A stretch of DNA of 64,000 nt from Henriciella sp045287255 (GTDB lineage Bacteria; Pseudomonadota; Alphaproteobacteria; Caulobacterales; Hyphomonadaceae), in assembly GCF_045287255.1 (NCBI RefSeq), contig NZ_CP137142.1, forward strand, positions 1,240,001-1,304,000, in the 5' to 3' direction. Below, piece after piece: positions 26,598-35,493 of this stretch; within the stretch, counting starts at the first letter, position 1, and every line of letters starts with the position of its first letter. Position numbers and translations under genes: made by a program. Below the pieces are notes generated by a model. The model was not told the origin of the DNA and made no database searches. It was given only the letters and a program-made list of their open reading frames with translations.

Positions 26598-27027
26598 GCA
26601 TGCGCGATCTGAAGCCGGGTTCAGTCTGGTTGAGACTGTTGCGGCGATGGGCATTCTCGCGATGGCAGCGATCCCGCTTTTGCAGATTTCCTCTGACGCG
26701 ACACGCAACACAGCTGCGCTTGAAACGCGGCTCTTGGCGCGCACCGTTGGGGAAAATGTCATGGCCTTGGCCATGGTCGAGCCGAATGTCCTGGATGGCG
26801 GTATCCAGACCGGGACACAGACTCAGCTTGGACGCCAGTTTGCGTATAGTTTGACAGTTGTTCCTGCTCAGCCGGGTGGCTTGCAGGCGCTGGAAGTGCA
26901 GGTCCGCCTTGAAGGGGAAGGGACGCAGGTTCTCTCCCGGTTGGTGTCTTTGAAGGCTGTCCCATTACCGCTTGCTGCAGTTGAGGATGAAGACGGCGGT
27001 ACCGAAGGGGAGGGCGAACCGTCATGA
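26587..27027 (+). CDS. gspI: Type II secretion system minor pseudopilin I
   Basis: A 146-residue minor pseudopilin: leader MRARHARSEAG, cleavage before FSLVETVAAMGILAMAAIP, with Glu5. The ARTVGENVMALAM stretch is typical of GspI (usually A-W-VA-N). I chose the ATG at 26587, giving an 11-base leader-normal overlap with gspH, rather than the in-frame start at 26569. It caps the pseudopilus tip with GspJ and GspK. Confidence 0.9.
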   Translation: MRARHARSEAGFSLVETVAAMGILAMAAIPLLQISSDATRNTAALETRLLARTVGENVMALAMVEPNVLDGGIQTGTQTQLGRQFAYSLTVVPAQPGGLQALEVQVRLEGEGTQVLSRLVSLKAVPLPLAAVEDEDGGTEGEGEPS

Positions 27028-27644
27028 CGCGATCTCCCTCTCAACGCGGGTTCACTTTGGCTGAAACTTTGGTGGCGCTCTTTGTTCTGGCAATTGTTTC
27101 TGCCGCAGGTACCGGATTGCTCATGGGTGCAAGTAGTTCCAGTAAACAGCTTCGCGACAAGGAAACTGAAATTCGCACCCTTGATATGGCACAGGCTTTC
27201 CTGCGCAATGACATTGCCGCCCTGTCCATGCGGGCAACTGTGCCAGAAACCGGGTTTGGCGCGCCGGGTAATCTGTTTGGCAATGCCTCTGATCAACGTG
27301 GACCCATCCTCGCTTTTGTCCGCTCTGGTTGGGTAAACCCGCAAAGCCGCGAAGATCGCAGCACGCTCCAGCACGTTGAGTATCGTCTGGAGAATAACAC
27401 GCTTATTCGAACGGCCACTGTGCGCCCTGATGCGGTGACCGGTACACCGCGCGTCGAGCGCATTCTACTTGAAGGGGTTAGCCGCATTGATGTCCGCTTC
27501 CTGCGCGGCGGCGAATGGTCCCGCGAATGGCAGGGTGATGCGGGACAGGCGCTCCATATCCTGCCCGACCTGATTGAGCTTGAAATCGTCTTTGAGGATG
27601 AGCGCGAGCTGATCATCTCCGCGCTGACCGGAGGGCGGATTTGA
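27024..27644 (+). CDS. gspJ: Type II secretion system minor pseudopilin J
   Basis: A 206-residue pseudopilin with leader MTRSPSQRG and FTLAETLVALFVLAIVSAAG. The central FLRNDIAALSMR corresponds to the D-L--L--R region of GspJ, and LPDLIELEIVFEDE near the end is also typical. It overlaps gspI by four bases (ATGA). Confidence 0.92.
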   Translation: MTRSPSQRGFTLAETLVALFVLAIVSAAGTGLLMGASSSSKQLRDKETEIRTLDMAQAFLRNDIAALSMRATVPETGFGAPGNLFGNASDQRGPILAFVRSGWVNPQSREDRSTLQHVEYRLENNTLIRTATVRPDAVTGTPRVERILLEGVSRIDVRFLRGGEWSREWQGDAGQALHILPDLIELEIVFEDERELIISALTGGRI

Positions 27645-28639
27645 TGCTTTGGACGACACGCAAACATGAACGTGGCGCGGCACTGGTCACAGTGCTGATG
27701 ATTGTGGCGGCCATGTCAGCTGTCGCCGTTGGGATCAGCCAATCTGTGCGCAGTTCAGTAGACCGCACCCGCTTGCTCGATGGTCAGGCGCAACTCCGAC
27801 TTTACATTGCCGCCGGTGAGGAAGTGGTGAAATCGCAGTTGACAGCGATCATGCTGGAGACAGAAGGGCGTCTATCTTCTGATTTACCGGGACTGTTGCA
27901 GCCTCAGGTGTTTCCGGTCGAGGGTGGATCTGTAACCCTGAGCGTGCGGGATATGACCAATTGCTATGACCTCAATGGCAAGCGCGCGACGACCAATGAA
28001 GAGGAAACAACACGCCGCCGCGATACGATTGATCCGTTTCAGGTCTTCCTCGAGGATTTCGAGTTTGAGCGCGGTTTAGCCCAAACTTTGTCAGCCAGCC
28101 TGCGGGACTGGAGTGACAATGACAGTATCAGTCGTCTCGGCGGGGCAGAGGATGCCTATTATACTGGACTAACCCCCGCCTATCGTACGTCATCGCAGCC
28201 ATTGGAGAGTGTTTCTGAAGCTCGTGCGATCCAGGGCTTTACCCAAGACGTCGTCCAGCAACTTGAAGGTCTGGTCTGTGTCTTGCCACAGAACACGCTG
28301 CAACCCTCACCACCGCTAAATATCAACACACTCACAGAGCGATCGGCGCCGCGCCTCATCGAGGCTTTCTCAGGCGCTTTAGAGCCCCAGCAGGCCAGAT
28401 CGCTCATTCTCGCGCGCCCAACAGGCGGCTGGCCAGATGTTGAGGTTTTTTTGCAAGAAGCGGCTGTGAATCAGATTAGCCCTGATCTAAGACGCCTTGA
28501 GCGGCTTGGTGTGGTGTCATCTCTGGTGGAAACAACCGCAGATGTTGCCTATCGCGGACAGAGTATGCGCGTGAAGTTTCTGATTGAAATGCCACCGGGG
28601 CAGCCAGTCAGAGTTTTGCGTCGGGAAAGGGTTGAATAA
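27644..28639 (+). CDS. gspK: Type II secretion system minor pseudopilin K
   Basis: About 331 residues, the largest pseudopilin. The leader is followed by GAALVTVLMIVAAMSAVA; as in other GspK proteins the +5 position is not Glu. RDMTNCYDLNG and LSASLRDWSDND are GspK signatures, and a SAM-like/helix-hairpin region (NINTLTE) follows. I chose the ATG at 27644, after GAGGGCGG; the TTG just before it (27641) would give the ATGA-like overlap with gspJ. Confidence 0.92.
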   Translation: MLWTTRKHERGAALVTVLMIVAAMSAVAVGISQSVRSSVDRTRLLDGQAQLRLYIAAGEEVVKSQLTAIMLETEGRLSSDLPGLLQPQVFPVEGGSVTLSVRDMTNCYDLNGKRATTNEEETTRRRDTIDPFQVFLEDFEFERGLAQTLSASLRDWSDNDSISRLGGAEDAYYTGLTPAYRTSSQPLESVSEARAIQGFTQDVVQQLEGLVCVLPQNTLQPSPPLNINTLTERSAPRLIEAFSGALEPQQARSLILARPTGGWPDVEVFLQEAAVNQISPDLRRLERLGVVSSLVETTADVAYRGQSMRVKFLIEMPPGQPVRVLRRERVE

Positions 28640-28643
28640 GGCG

Positions 28644-29759
28644 ATGGCTGACCTCTTTGCTCTTTTGCCCGATGAAGGGCCACCGCTATTTGCCTGGCGT
28701 CAGGGGGAGCGTTGGCAGGTGTCTGAAACCCCGCGTGGTGTCGCCGCAAAGGGGCGCAATGTTAGCGTTTTCATCTCCCCAGTTGAGGTCGCGATGTTAC
28801 AAGCTGCTCTTCCAATGAAGAGCGAGCGCGATGCCCGCCGCGCTGCGCCTTATGCGGTTGAGGACGACCTCGCTCAATCGGTTGATGAAGTGCACATTGC
28901 GCTCGGCGAACGCCTAGAGGATGCAACCGAGAGGTCTGTTTGCGTGATTGGTGAAGACAGGGTTCAGGTCTGGCTTGCGCGGCTGACCGATCTTGGCCTT
29001 GGTGATGCCGCCTTGATTGTACCGCAGAGCATCTTCCCGGACGGCGATGTTCTGATCACGAGTGATGCAGGTGTATTCGGCCGCGTCGAGGGCCGCAGCT
29101 TTGCTCTGGATGCGACAACCCCTCGTGATCTTTTGCAGGGGCTGACGGGAGAGAGCGAAAATCTTACCCGGTATGAGCTTGGCGGCGATCCTGAAGCTTT
29201 ACTGGAACAATTGGCGACATGGGCCAGTGCAGGGCAAGCCATCGACCTGCGGCAAGGTCCCTATGCTGTGCGGCGTGCTGTTGATACCGCGCGCTTGAAA
29301 AGATGGCGTCTCGTCGGCGGGCTGGCGGCCCTATGGGGTCTTGGCTGGCTTGGTATGCAGTTTTGGTCCGCAGCTAATATGACCCAATTGACCACCACCT
29401 TGGATCAGCGGGCAGAGGAAATTGCGCTTGCTGGCTGGCCAGAGTTTGAGGGCGATGTCGACCGCGTATTGGCATCTATCCGCTCACAAGGCGGTCCTAC
29501 AGCTGTCTTGCCCTCGGTGACTGTGACAACAGCCGCCTTGTATGAAGCCTTGTCCGACATTGAGGGCAGTGAATTGCGCAGCCTGCGTTATGATCGCCAG
29601 CGCGGACAGGTTCTGGCAATTGTGGCTTATCCAGACTTTGCCGATGGCGACCGCTTGGCGGGGGCGTTTGACAATTCCGGTCTCCAGGCCCGAGTTGGTG
29701 ATGCTCGGCAGAGCGGGCGGCAAGTTGTTGCTGAACTGGTTCTGGAGGCGCAATCATGA
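28644..29759 (+). CDS. gspL: Type II secretion system protein L
   Basis: A 371-residue bitopic protein: a cytoplasmic actin-like domain (about 1-220, with RRAAPYAVEDDLAQSVDEVH), one membrane helix near 232-250 (LVGGLAALWGLGWLGMQFW) and a periplasmic ferredoxin-like domain. It recruits GspE to the membrane and pairs with GspM. The start at 28644 (MADLFALLPDEG) follows the gspK stop by 4 bases; the longer frame from 28584 lies inside gspK. Confidence 0.9.
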   Translation: MADLFALLPDEGPPLFAWRQGERWQVSETPRGVAAKGRNVSVFISPVEVAMLQAALPMKSERDARRAAPYAVEDDLAQSVDEVHIALGERLEDATERSVCVIGEDRVQVWLARLTDLGLGDAALIVPQSIFPDGDVLITSDAGVFGRVEGRSFALDATTPRDLLQGLTGESENLTRYELGGDPEALLEQLATWASAGQAIDLRQGPYAVRRAVDTARLKRWRLVGGLAALWGLGWLGMQFWSAANMTQLTTTLDQRAEEIALAGWPEFEGDVDRVLASIRSQGGPTAVLPSVTVTTAALYEALSDIEGSELRSLRYDRQRGQVLAIVAYPDFADGDRLAGAFDNSGLQARVGDARQSGRQVVAELVLEAQS

Positions 29760-30247
29760 AGGCGTGGTGGAGCGGATTGAACACGCGTGAACGCGGTCTT
29801 GTCGGCACTGCTAGTGTGCTGGTTATCCTGGTTATTCTTTGGCAGTTTTTGCTGGTTCCAGCCTTCACTGCAAAAGCGGATGCTAAGGCGGAACTGGATT
29901 TAGCGAGTGCCAGAGTTGATCGGCTCAGCGAAGCTTATGGGCAGCGTCGCCTGACCGGTAACTTGAGTCAGGCTTTGAACTCTGGTGTCCCGATGATGAG
30001 CAGTGATGCCTTTAAGGGCGCAGTGACCCGCGATGCCGCCGATAAGGGCTTGTCGATTTCCCGGTTACAAGGGGATGGCGAAGAGAGTATCACCTTGGTC
30101 TTCGAACGCGTGCAACCTCAACAGCTCTTCTATTGGATTCAAAATGTTGAGACCTCTCTTGGGGGACAAGTCAGGCGCTTGAATATTGAACAGGTTGGGG
30201 AAGGGGCTGTTCGGGCGAGTGTTGAGTTTGAGCGAGGCGTGTCATGA
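29756..30247 (+). CDS. gspM: Type II secretion system protein M
   Basis: A 163-residue bitopic protein with N-terminal MKAWWSGLNTRERGLVG, one membrane helix (about 18-36) and a periplasmic ferredoxin-like domain including VFERVQPQQLFYWIQNVE. The RERxL--G start is typical of GspM. It forms the inner-membrane platform with GspL and GspF. ATGA overlaps with gspL and gspN. Confidence 0.92.
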   Translation: MKAWWSGLNTRERGLVGTASVLVILVILWQFLLVPAFTAKADAKAELDLASARVDRLSEAYGQRRLTGNLSQALNSGVPMMSSDAFKGAVTRDAADKGLSISRLQGDGEESITLVFERVQPQQLFYWIQNVETSLGGQVRRLNIEQVGEGAVRASVEFERGVS

Positions 30248-30999
30248 TTAAAGGTCTTTTCTTCACAATCATCTTTCTGCTCATAGCGGCCATTGCTGCT
30301 GCCTTTTTCACCCCGCTTGAGTTTGTACTCAAGCAAACAGGCGTGAACCGGGCCGGGGTTGGCTGGGCCAGCGCTGAGGGCAACATTATGCAGGGCCGGA
30401 TCAATGGTTTCTTTGTGCAGAGCCAGTCGGTCGGCGACGTGAAGCTGAAACTGCGTCCGGCGTCGCTTTTGTCTGGCCGCGCGACTTATGACGTGATCTG
30501 GTCTGGCGCTGGTGGCCGTGGCGCAGGCGAGGTCAGCCTGTCCTCTGGCACCCTCAGTTATGAAAACTTGCGTGCGCAACAGCAGGTGCGTTCCATTGAA
30601 GGGCTTGCGCCAGCGGTTCGGGCGATTGGCGGTGAGGTCCGCCTTGCTGAGGGGGCTGGCCGGGTCACTCGGCAGGGCTGTGAAGAGGCCTCGGGAACGG
30701 TTTCTTCTGATACGTTGCGTCTTGCTGCCAGCCAGTATGGCAAAGACTTTGGAGAGGTTTCCGGGCCGATTTCATGTGTCGAAGGTGCCTTTGTGCTTAA
30801 TCTGGTGGGGCGTTCGGCCAGTACCGCAGATCGCATTACCCTATCGGCAAGTGCCTCTCTGCTCGGCCAAACCAGCTTTGTCGCCACCGTTGAAACGGCT
30901 GACCGGGATTTGACATTCATCCTGCCACAGATCGGTTTTGAGCGGCGTGGGAATGAGTGGGAATACAGGCATAGTGCCAATGCAGGAGTAATACGATGA
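30244..30999 (+). CDS. gspN: Type II secretion system protein N
   Basis: A 251-residue protein with one N-terminal membrane helix (IIFLLIAAIAAAFFTPLEFVL) and a periplasmic domain rich in beta strands, with W-ASAEGNIMQGRI and the GspN-type ASLLSGRATYDVIWSG. GspN is present in some type II systems and its role is unclear. It overlaps gspM and the following lipoprotein gene by four bases each. Confidence 0.85.
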   Translation: MIKGLFFTIIFLLIAAIAAAFFTPLEFVLKQTGVNRAGVGWASAEGNIMQGRINGFFVQSQSVGDVKLKLRPASLLSGRATYDVIWSGAGGRGAGEVSLSSGTLSYENLRAQQQVRSIEGLAPAVRAIGGEVRLAEGAGRVTRQGCEEASGTVSSDTLRLAASQYGKDFGEVSGPISCVEGAFVLNLVGRSASTADRITLSASASLLGQTSFVATVETADRDLTFILPQIGFERRGNEWEYRHSANAGVIR

Positions 31000-31484
31000 T
31001 CCGCTATTCGTATGGAATGCTCGGTTTGGGGCTGGCTGTTCTGGCTGGGTGTGCCTCAAACTCATCTGAATCAGCGACTGAGCCAGTTGCCCCTAGAGCG
31101 AGCGCCAGCTCTGCTATCCCGGCGTCTGGCCTTGGGCCTCAGCAACTTGCGCCCGGCGAGTGCGGCCTCTTCCTCTGGAGCAAGACAGATTCCAGCAAGT
31201 TCATATTCTTCAGTCGCGCGACCTCCGGGCAAGCCCTGTTCAAATACCAGGACGAGTCACTAAACCTGCAGCAGGTCTCCGCCGGCGGGACAATTTTCGG
31301 GCAGTTCAATACAGAGCAAGGTTACCAGACAACAGATGGACAATCTGTGGCACTGACCTTTGAATCTGGTGAGCGCATGGATGGTGGTCAGCGTATCGAT
31401 AATGGTCTGATCACCGTAGAGGATGCCGAAGGCTGGCGCACAAAGCTACCTGTTCTGGGAATCCGGGCGTGTCTGCCTGAATGA
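30996..31484 (+). CDS. Orphan lipoprotein at the end of the type II secretion operon
   Basis: A 162-residue protein I do not recognise. It has a signal peptide with lipobox LAGC at about 16-19, a Ser/Ala/Pro-rich linker to about 48, and then a small domain starting APGECGLFLWSKTDSSKFIFF with two Cys (in GECG and near the C-terminal IRACLP) that could form a disulfide. The sequence looks beta-rich. Four-base overlaps with gspN and the RNase-like gene make it part of the same translation chain. A pilotin-like role for the GspD secretin is possible but untested. Confidence 0.8.
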   Translation: MIRYSYGMLGLGLAVLAGCASNSSESATEPVAPRASASSAIPASGLGPQQLAPGECGLFLWSKTDSSKFIFFSRATSGQALFKYQDESLNLQQVSAGGTIFGQFNTEQGYQTTDGQSVALTFESGERMDGGQRIDNGLITVEDAEGWRTKLPVLGIRACLPE

Positions 31485-32548
31485 CCAAGCTTGCCCTCGA
31501 TCATATTCTCATTGAGCGCAATCCAGGAGAAGTTAGAGCCGCGGCGATTGCATCAGATGGACGACCTTGGCGTCTATTCTGGCAGCGCTGGGAAGGCTTA
31601 AGAGAACCCGTCCGGCATGGTCAGATTGTTGAGGCAAGGGTCCGCACCAAGGATGCGGCAGGAAATGTCTTCCTTGAGCATATCGCAACCACGCTTTGGC
31701 AAGGCGGGCATGAAACCTTGTTTATGGATAAGGTCCACGCTCAAGACTTGCATGAGGGTCAAACACTGAAGTGCCACGTTGTTTGCGCCGCGCGGCAGGA
31801 TCATGCGGCCAAAACCGTGCCGTGCGACCCGACATTGTCCGTATCGAAACCGGAGGATGCATTTGAGATGTGGCAGCAGTCCCTTGCCATGCCCTCTATG
31901 TCTCCGCTCGGCACCCATCCAGCCCCCCCGGAGGGCCTTTCCAGCGCCTTTGAAGAAGCTGAAGCGACGACTATCTCAATACCAAGCGGGGGAGCGTTGC
32001 ATATCGAGCGTACTCGCGCCTTAACCGCGATCGATGTCGATTCTGCGGGACGGGTTGGCAAAGGTAGCGCCGGTGCGCGGGCCTTATCTCTGAACCGCGA
32101 TGCGATCAGTGAAACCGTCCGCCAGCTGGGTTTAAGAGGTCTTGGTGGCGCCGTTGTGGTGGACTGTGTGGAACCGCTTAATCGCAATGCAAAAGATCAG
32201 ATAAGATCAAAGTTTATTGAGATTTATCAGTCTGTTACTACGGAGCCCCTCGAAGTCATTGCGCCTTCAAAGCTTGGCTTGTTACAGGCGGCTCTGCCTT
32301 GGCATGACACCCCTTGGGGTGAGAGTGCAGAAACATCCGAGACCGCACTCCTCAAAGCTTTGAGAGACGCCCAGCGTGAGCTGCAGGCCGATACATCAAG
32401 CTTTTTCACACTTATGCTTGGCCCATCCACTTATGAGGCTTATCTGCTGCGCAAGGATGTGGTGGACAGACTTGTCCAGGATCACTTCCACGGGCGCATA
32501 AAGCTTGAAAAGACTGGTGCCAACCAAGAGGGATTGAAACGTCAATGA
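31481..32548 (+). CDS. Minimal ribonuclease E/G family protein
   Basis: A 355-residue protein related to RNase E/G but much shorter than either. A small N-terminal region with S1-like strands (GQIVEARVRTKDAAGNVFLE) is followed by a divergent, Pro-rich middle and then the DNase I-like catalytic part: SGGALHIERTRALTAIDVDSAGR and LGLRGLGGAVVVDCVEP. The two aspartates of RNase E/G that bind magnesium (in AIDVDS and VVVDC) are kept. The 5' sensor and the zinc-link CPxC are missing. It precedes yacG with a 4-base overlap; in many alphaproteobacteria maf-rne-yacG occur together, but maf is absent here. Confidence 0.85.
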   Translation: MTKLALDHILIERNPGEVRAAAIASDGRPWRLFWQRWEGLREPVRHGQIVEARVRTKDAAGNVFLEHIATTLWQGGHETLFMDKVHAQDLHEGQTLKCHVVCAARQDHAAKTVPCDPTLSVSKPEDAFEMWQQSLAMPSMSPLGTHPAPPEGLSSAFEEAEATTISIPSGGALHIERTRALTAIDVDSAGRVGKGSAGARALSLNRDAISETVRQLGLRGLGGAVVVDCVEPLNRNAKDQIRSKFIEIYQSVTTEPLEVIAPSKLGLLQAALPWHDTPWGESAETSETALLKALRDAQRELQADTSSFFTLMLGPSTYEAYLLRKDVVDRLVQDHFHGRIKLEKTGANQEGLKRQ

Positions 32549-32733
32549 GCAAGATCAAAACCTGCGCCATTTGCGAAAAGAAGCCGGTGAGCCCTGAGTT
32601 TAAGCCTTTCTGTTCAAAGCGCTGCGCGGATGTTGATCTGTCACGTTGGCTTAAAGGCAGTTACGCGATACCGGGCCGTCCGGCCGATCAGGCTGATGAG
32701 GTTCCGGGGCGTGAAGATAGTAGCGAAGCTTAA
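32545..32733 (+). CDS. yacG: DNA gyrase inhibitor YacG
   Basis: A 62-residue zinc protein: CAIC at residues 7-10 and FCSKRCADVDLSRWLKG give the four-Cys site and the conserved DL--WL motif. YacG binds GyrB and inhibits gyrase in E. coli. It ends the chain gspL-gspM-gspN-lipoprotein-RNase-yacG in which every junction is a four-base overlap. 12 bases separate it from a convergent gene. Confidence 0.92.
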   Translation: MSKIKTCAICEKKPVSPEFKPFCSKRCADVDLSRWLKGSYAIPGRPADQADEVPGREDSSEA

Positions 32734-32745
32734 ACGCTCTAATTG

Positions 32746-33084
32746 CTATTCGACGCGGCGTTCTTCCAAGGCCCCGCGAATAAATTCGAGGCAATCGCGA
32801 TACAGCGTCATCGCCGATTCAACCGGGTCCATTCCTGTCAGCAGCTCGATCTGATCTCTGAAGAAAAAGGCGAGAACAGCGAGCAAGACCACATAGACTA
32901 GGATCGCGCTAAGGCTGCGCAAGATATAGCCACCAGCACTGCCGAGAACCAGGCCAATGCCGCCAAGGATCAGCGCGCCTTGCCATGGTGGCATGCCAAC
33001 TTCCAAGGCCTGTCGATAGCCCATAAAGCCGCCGACCAGGGCCCCAATCACGCCAGTTACACCGCCCACTGTTTGTCTCGACAT
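32746..33084 (-). CDS. Hypothetical glycine-rich membrane protein
   Basis: A 112-residue protein I do not recognise. Three hydrophobic segments are seen at about 6-22, 36-55 and 58-76, the first two rich in Gly, then an amphipathic C-terminal tail (YRDCLEFIRGALEERRVE). There is no signal peptide or known motif. It converges on yacG and is divergent from the carboxylase gene (91 bases between the two starts). Confidence 0.65.
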   Translation of the reverse strand: MSRQTVGGVTGVIGALVGGFMGYRQALEVGMPPWQGALILGGIGLVLGSAGGYILRSLSAILVYVVLLAVLAFFFRDQIELLTGMDPVESAMTLYRDCLEFIRGALEERRVE

Positions 33085-33175
33085 CCCTGGACCCCTTTTC
33101 CTGTGTCTCAGTTCAGCTTAAGCCGAAGAAAAGGCTGTGAGCAAGACTCGCGGGATGACAAATACGGAGAGCAGA

Positions 33176-35074
33176 ATGATCAGATCTCTATTGATTGCCA
33201 ACCGGGGTGAGATCGCGTGTCGGATTATGCGCACTGCGCAGGCCATGGGTATACGCACGATTGCGGTCTATTCTGATGCTGATGCGAGAGCCAAACATGT
33301 CCGCGAAGCCGATGAAGCGGTTTGGATTGGCGCGTCACCCGCGCCAGAGAGTTATCTACGTGGTGAGGCCATCATCGCGGCAGCCAAAAGTGCTAAGGCC
33401 GATGCCATCCATCCCGGCTATGGCTTCCTGTCAGAGAATGCAGCCTTCGCAAAAGCTGTCTCTGAGGCGGGGTTGATCTGGGTTGGCCCCAAGCCTGAAA
33501 CGATTGAGGCGATGGGTCTGAAAGATCAGGCGAAAGCGATAGCCGAAGAGGCCGGGGTTCCCGTGTTGCCGGGTTATCGCGGTGAAGCGCAGGATGCTGA
33601 AACCCTGTCCAAAGAAGCTGACAAGATTGGCTATCCGCTGCTGATCAAGGCAGTTGCTGGCGGTGGTGGCCGCGGTATCCGTCTCGTTGCTGATAAGGTT
33701 TCTCTCGCGTCTGAACTCGAAAGCGCCATTCGTGAGGCTGAGTCAGCCTTCGGGGATGGCCGCGTCATGCTTGAGAAACTGGTCGAGCGTCCACGCCATA
33801 TTGAAGTCCAGGTGTTTGGCGATAGTCATGGCAATGCCGTTCACTTGTTTGAGCGAGACTGCTCGTTACAGCGCAAACGCCAGAAGGTGATTGAGGAAGC
33901 GCCTGCACCGAACATGCCGGAAGAGGTGCGCGCGGCAATGTGTGAAGCCTCTGTCAAACTGGCCAAGGCGGTTGGCTATGAAGGCGCTGGTACTGTTGAG
34001 TTTATTGTTGATGGCGCGCGCCCGCTTGCGCTGGATACGTTCTGGTTTTTGGAAATGAACACGCGCTTGCAGGTTGAGCACCCGGTTACCGAAATGGTGA
34101 CCGGCACCGATCTGGTCGAATGGCAATTGCAAGTCGCGGCAGGTGAAGCTCTGCCGGTTAAGCAGGATGAAATCACGCTGCTCGGCCATGCGATTGAGGC
34201 GCGTATCTGTGCTGAAGACCCAGCAGAAGACTTCCGTCCAGGCGCTGGCCTGATTGAAGAGTTCGGTATGCTAGCGGATACGGATGTCGATTGGCTGCGC
34301 TGGGAAGCGGGCTTTGAAAGCGGTGACCGCGTGCCTGCTGTCTATGACTCAATGATCGCCAAGCTGGTCATCTGGGGACAGGGCCGGGAAGAAGCGATTG
34401 AGCGAACCGTTGATACGTTATCTCACCTGCAACTGGTTGGCGTGCCGGGGAACATTGGCTTCCTGAGGCGCTGCGCCATGGCCGATGCCTTCTTTGAGGG
34501 TACCCACCACGTGAACTGGATTGCTGAGCAGGGTGAAACGCTCAGCCAACCACCTGAAGAGCACGAACTGGCTGGCGTTCTGGCCGTTGCGGATATCCAA
34601 CTTGAAAGCCAAAGCGATGATCCGTGGGGACTTCAAGATGGCTGGCGTTTGAACGCGGCTACTAATCTGCGCGCACCTGTTTCGGTCGGTGAGACAAGTG
34701 ACTGGGTCGATCCAGATATTCTGGACGTTCCGGAAGAGACGCCGTTGGCCTTGGTGACACAGCTATCAAGCCGACGCTTCGCTGTAACGGTTGGTGGCGA
34801 TTCAGCCCTGATGACGATCCCGGACTATGAGGCCGAAGCCGAAGCGCTTGCAGGCGAGGATGCCGTTAAGGCGCCTATGCCGGGCAAGGTCATCGCGCTG
34901 ACCGCGAAAGTCGGTGACACGGTCGAAAAAGGGCAGGGGGTTGCCGTGATGGAGGCCATGAAGATGGAGCACACTTTGGTGGCCCCGCGCGATGGCGTGG
35001 TTGAAAGTATTGGCGCAGAAATCGGCGCGCAGGTTGCTGAGGGGCTAGTCCTTGTTGCGCTAGAGGCGGTTTAG
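33176..35074 (+). CDS. Biotin-dependent acyl-CoA carboxylase alpha subunit (methylcrotonyl-CoA carboxylase-like)
   Basis: A 632-residue protein with a biotin carboxylase domain (about 1-445; LLIANRGEIACRI, HPGYGFLSENA, GGGGRGIRLV, LEMNTRLQVEHPVTE), a linker domain (GLQDGWRLN) and a C-terminal biotinyl domain with EAMKMEH, biotin-accepting Lys near 596. The layout fits MccA or PccA; the linker looks more like MccA, but no beta subunit lies nearby, so the acyl-CoA is not settled. I chose the ATG at 33176, five bases after GGAGA, over the GTG at 33137. Its stop interlocks with that of the convergent thioesterase gene. Confidence 0.9.
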   Translation: MIRSLLIANRGEIACRIMRTAQAMGIRTIAVYSDADARAKHVREADEAVWIGASPAPESYLRGEAIIAAAKSAKADAIHPGYGFLSENAAFAKAVSEAGLIWVGPKPETIEAMGLKDQAKAIAEEAGVPVLPGYRGEAQDAETLSKEADKIGYPLLIKAVAGGGGRGIRLVADKVSLASELESAIREAESAFGDGRVMLEKLVERPRHIEVQVFGDSHGNAVHLFERDCSLQRKRQKVIEEAPAPNMPEEVRAAMCEASVKLAKAVGYEGAGTVEFIVDGARPLALDTFWFLEMNTRLQVEHPVTEMVTGTDLVEWQLQVAAGEALPVKQDEITLLGHAIEARICAEDPAEDFRPGAGLIEEFGMLADTDVDWLRWEAGFESGDRVPAVYDSMIAKLVIWGQGREEAIERTVDTLSHLQLVGVPGNIGFLRRCAMADAFFEGTHHVNWIAEQGETLSQPPEEHELAGVLAVADIQLESQSDDPWGLQDGWRLNAATNLRAPVSVGETSDWVDPDILDVPEETPLALVTQLSSRRFAVTVGGDSALMTIPDYEAEAEALAGEDAVKAPMPGKVIALTAKVGDTVEKGQGVAVMEAMKMEHTLVAPRDGVVESIGAEIGAQVAEGLVLVALEAV

Positions 35075-35493
35075 TCTCGCCCAAGCAGGAAGTGACCCAG
35101 AAGCGCTGCAACGGGCTTGTCGCGTTCTGATTGCCAGGCTTCAGCGCGAACGCTGGCCATGCGTCGACCGAGTTTGACCACCGTGGCCCGCGCATAGAGG
35201 TCTTCCGCGCGCCCTTGCCTGAGATAATCAACCGTAATGTTGATCGTGCGAGGTGGCCGCTCAACATCGGCAACGATAAACAGTTGAGCCATCGCCGTCA
35301 TTTCCAGAAAAGTGCCTATGGCGCCGCCATGCAGCGCTTTGATCGTGAAATTCCCGATCAGCTTGTCCTGATAAGGCAGGACGGCGGTCATGTCGTCGCC
35401 CTTGATATCGCAATGCATGCCGAGCGTTTGGACAATCGGTACACGCGCTAGAAAGCCTTCAAGCTGCTCGCCGCGGGTCAGTGTCTCACTCAT
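35071..35493 (-). CDS. PaaI-family hotdog thioesterase
   Basis: A 140-residue single-hotdog protein. LIGNFTIKALHGGAIGTFLEMTAMAQLF holds the HGG motif and the helix that carries the catalytic acid in this family (Glu near 75); TINITVDYLR is the following strand. It probably hydrolyses an acyl-CoA, substrate unknown. The ATG at 35493 overlaps the stop of the thioesterase gene upstream (ATGA); a longer frame to 35631 lies inside that gene. The stop TAA shares bases with the TAG of the convergent carboxylase gene. Confidence 0.88.
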   Translation of the reverse strand: MSETLTRGEQLEGFLARVPIVQTLGMHCDIKGDDMTAVLPYQDKLIGNFTIKALHGGAIGTFLEMTAMAQLFIVADVERPPRTINITVDYLRQGRAEDLYARATVVKLGRRMASVRAEAWQSERDKPVAALLGHFLLGRD

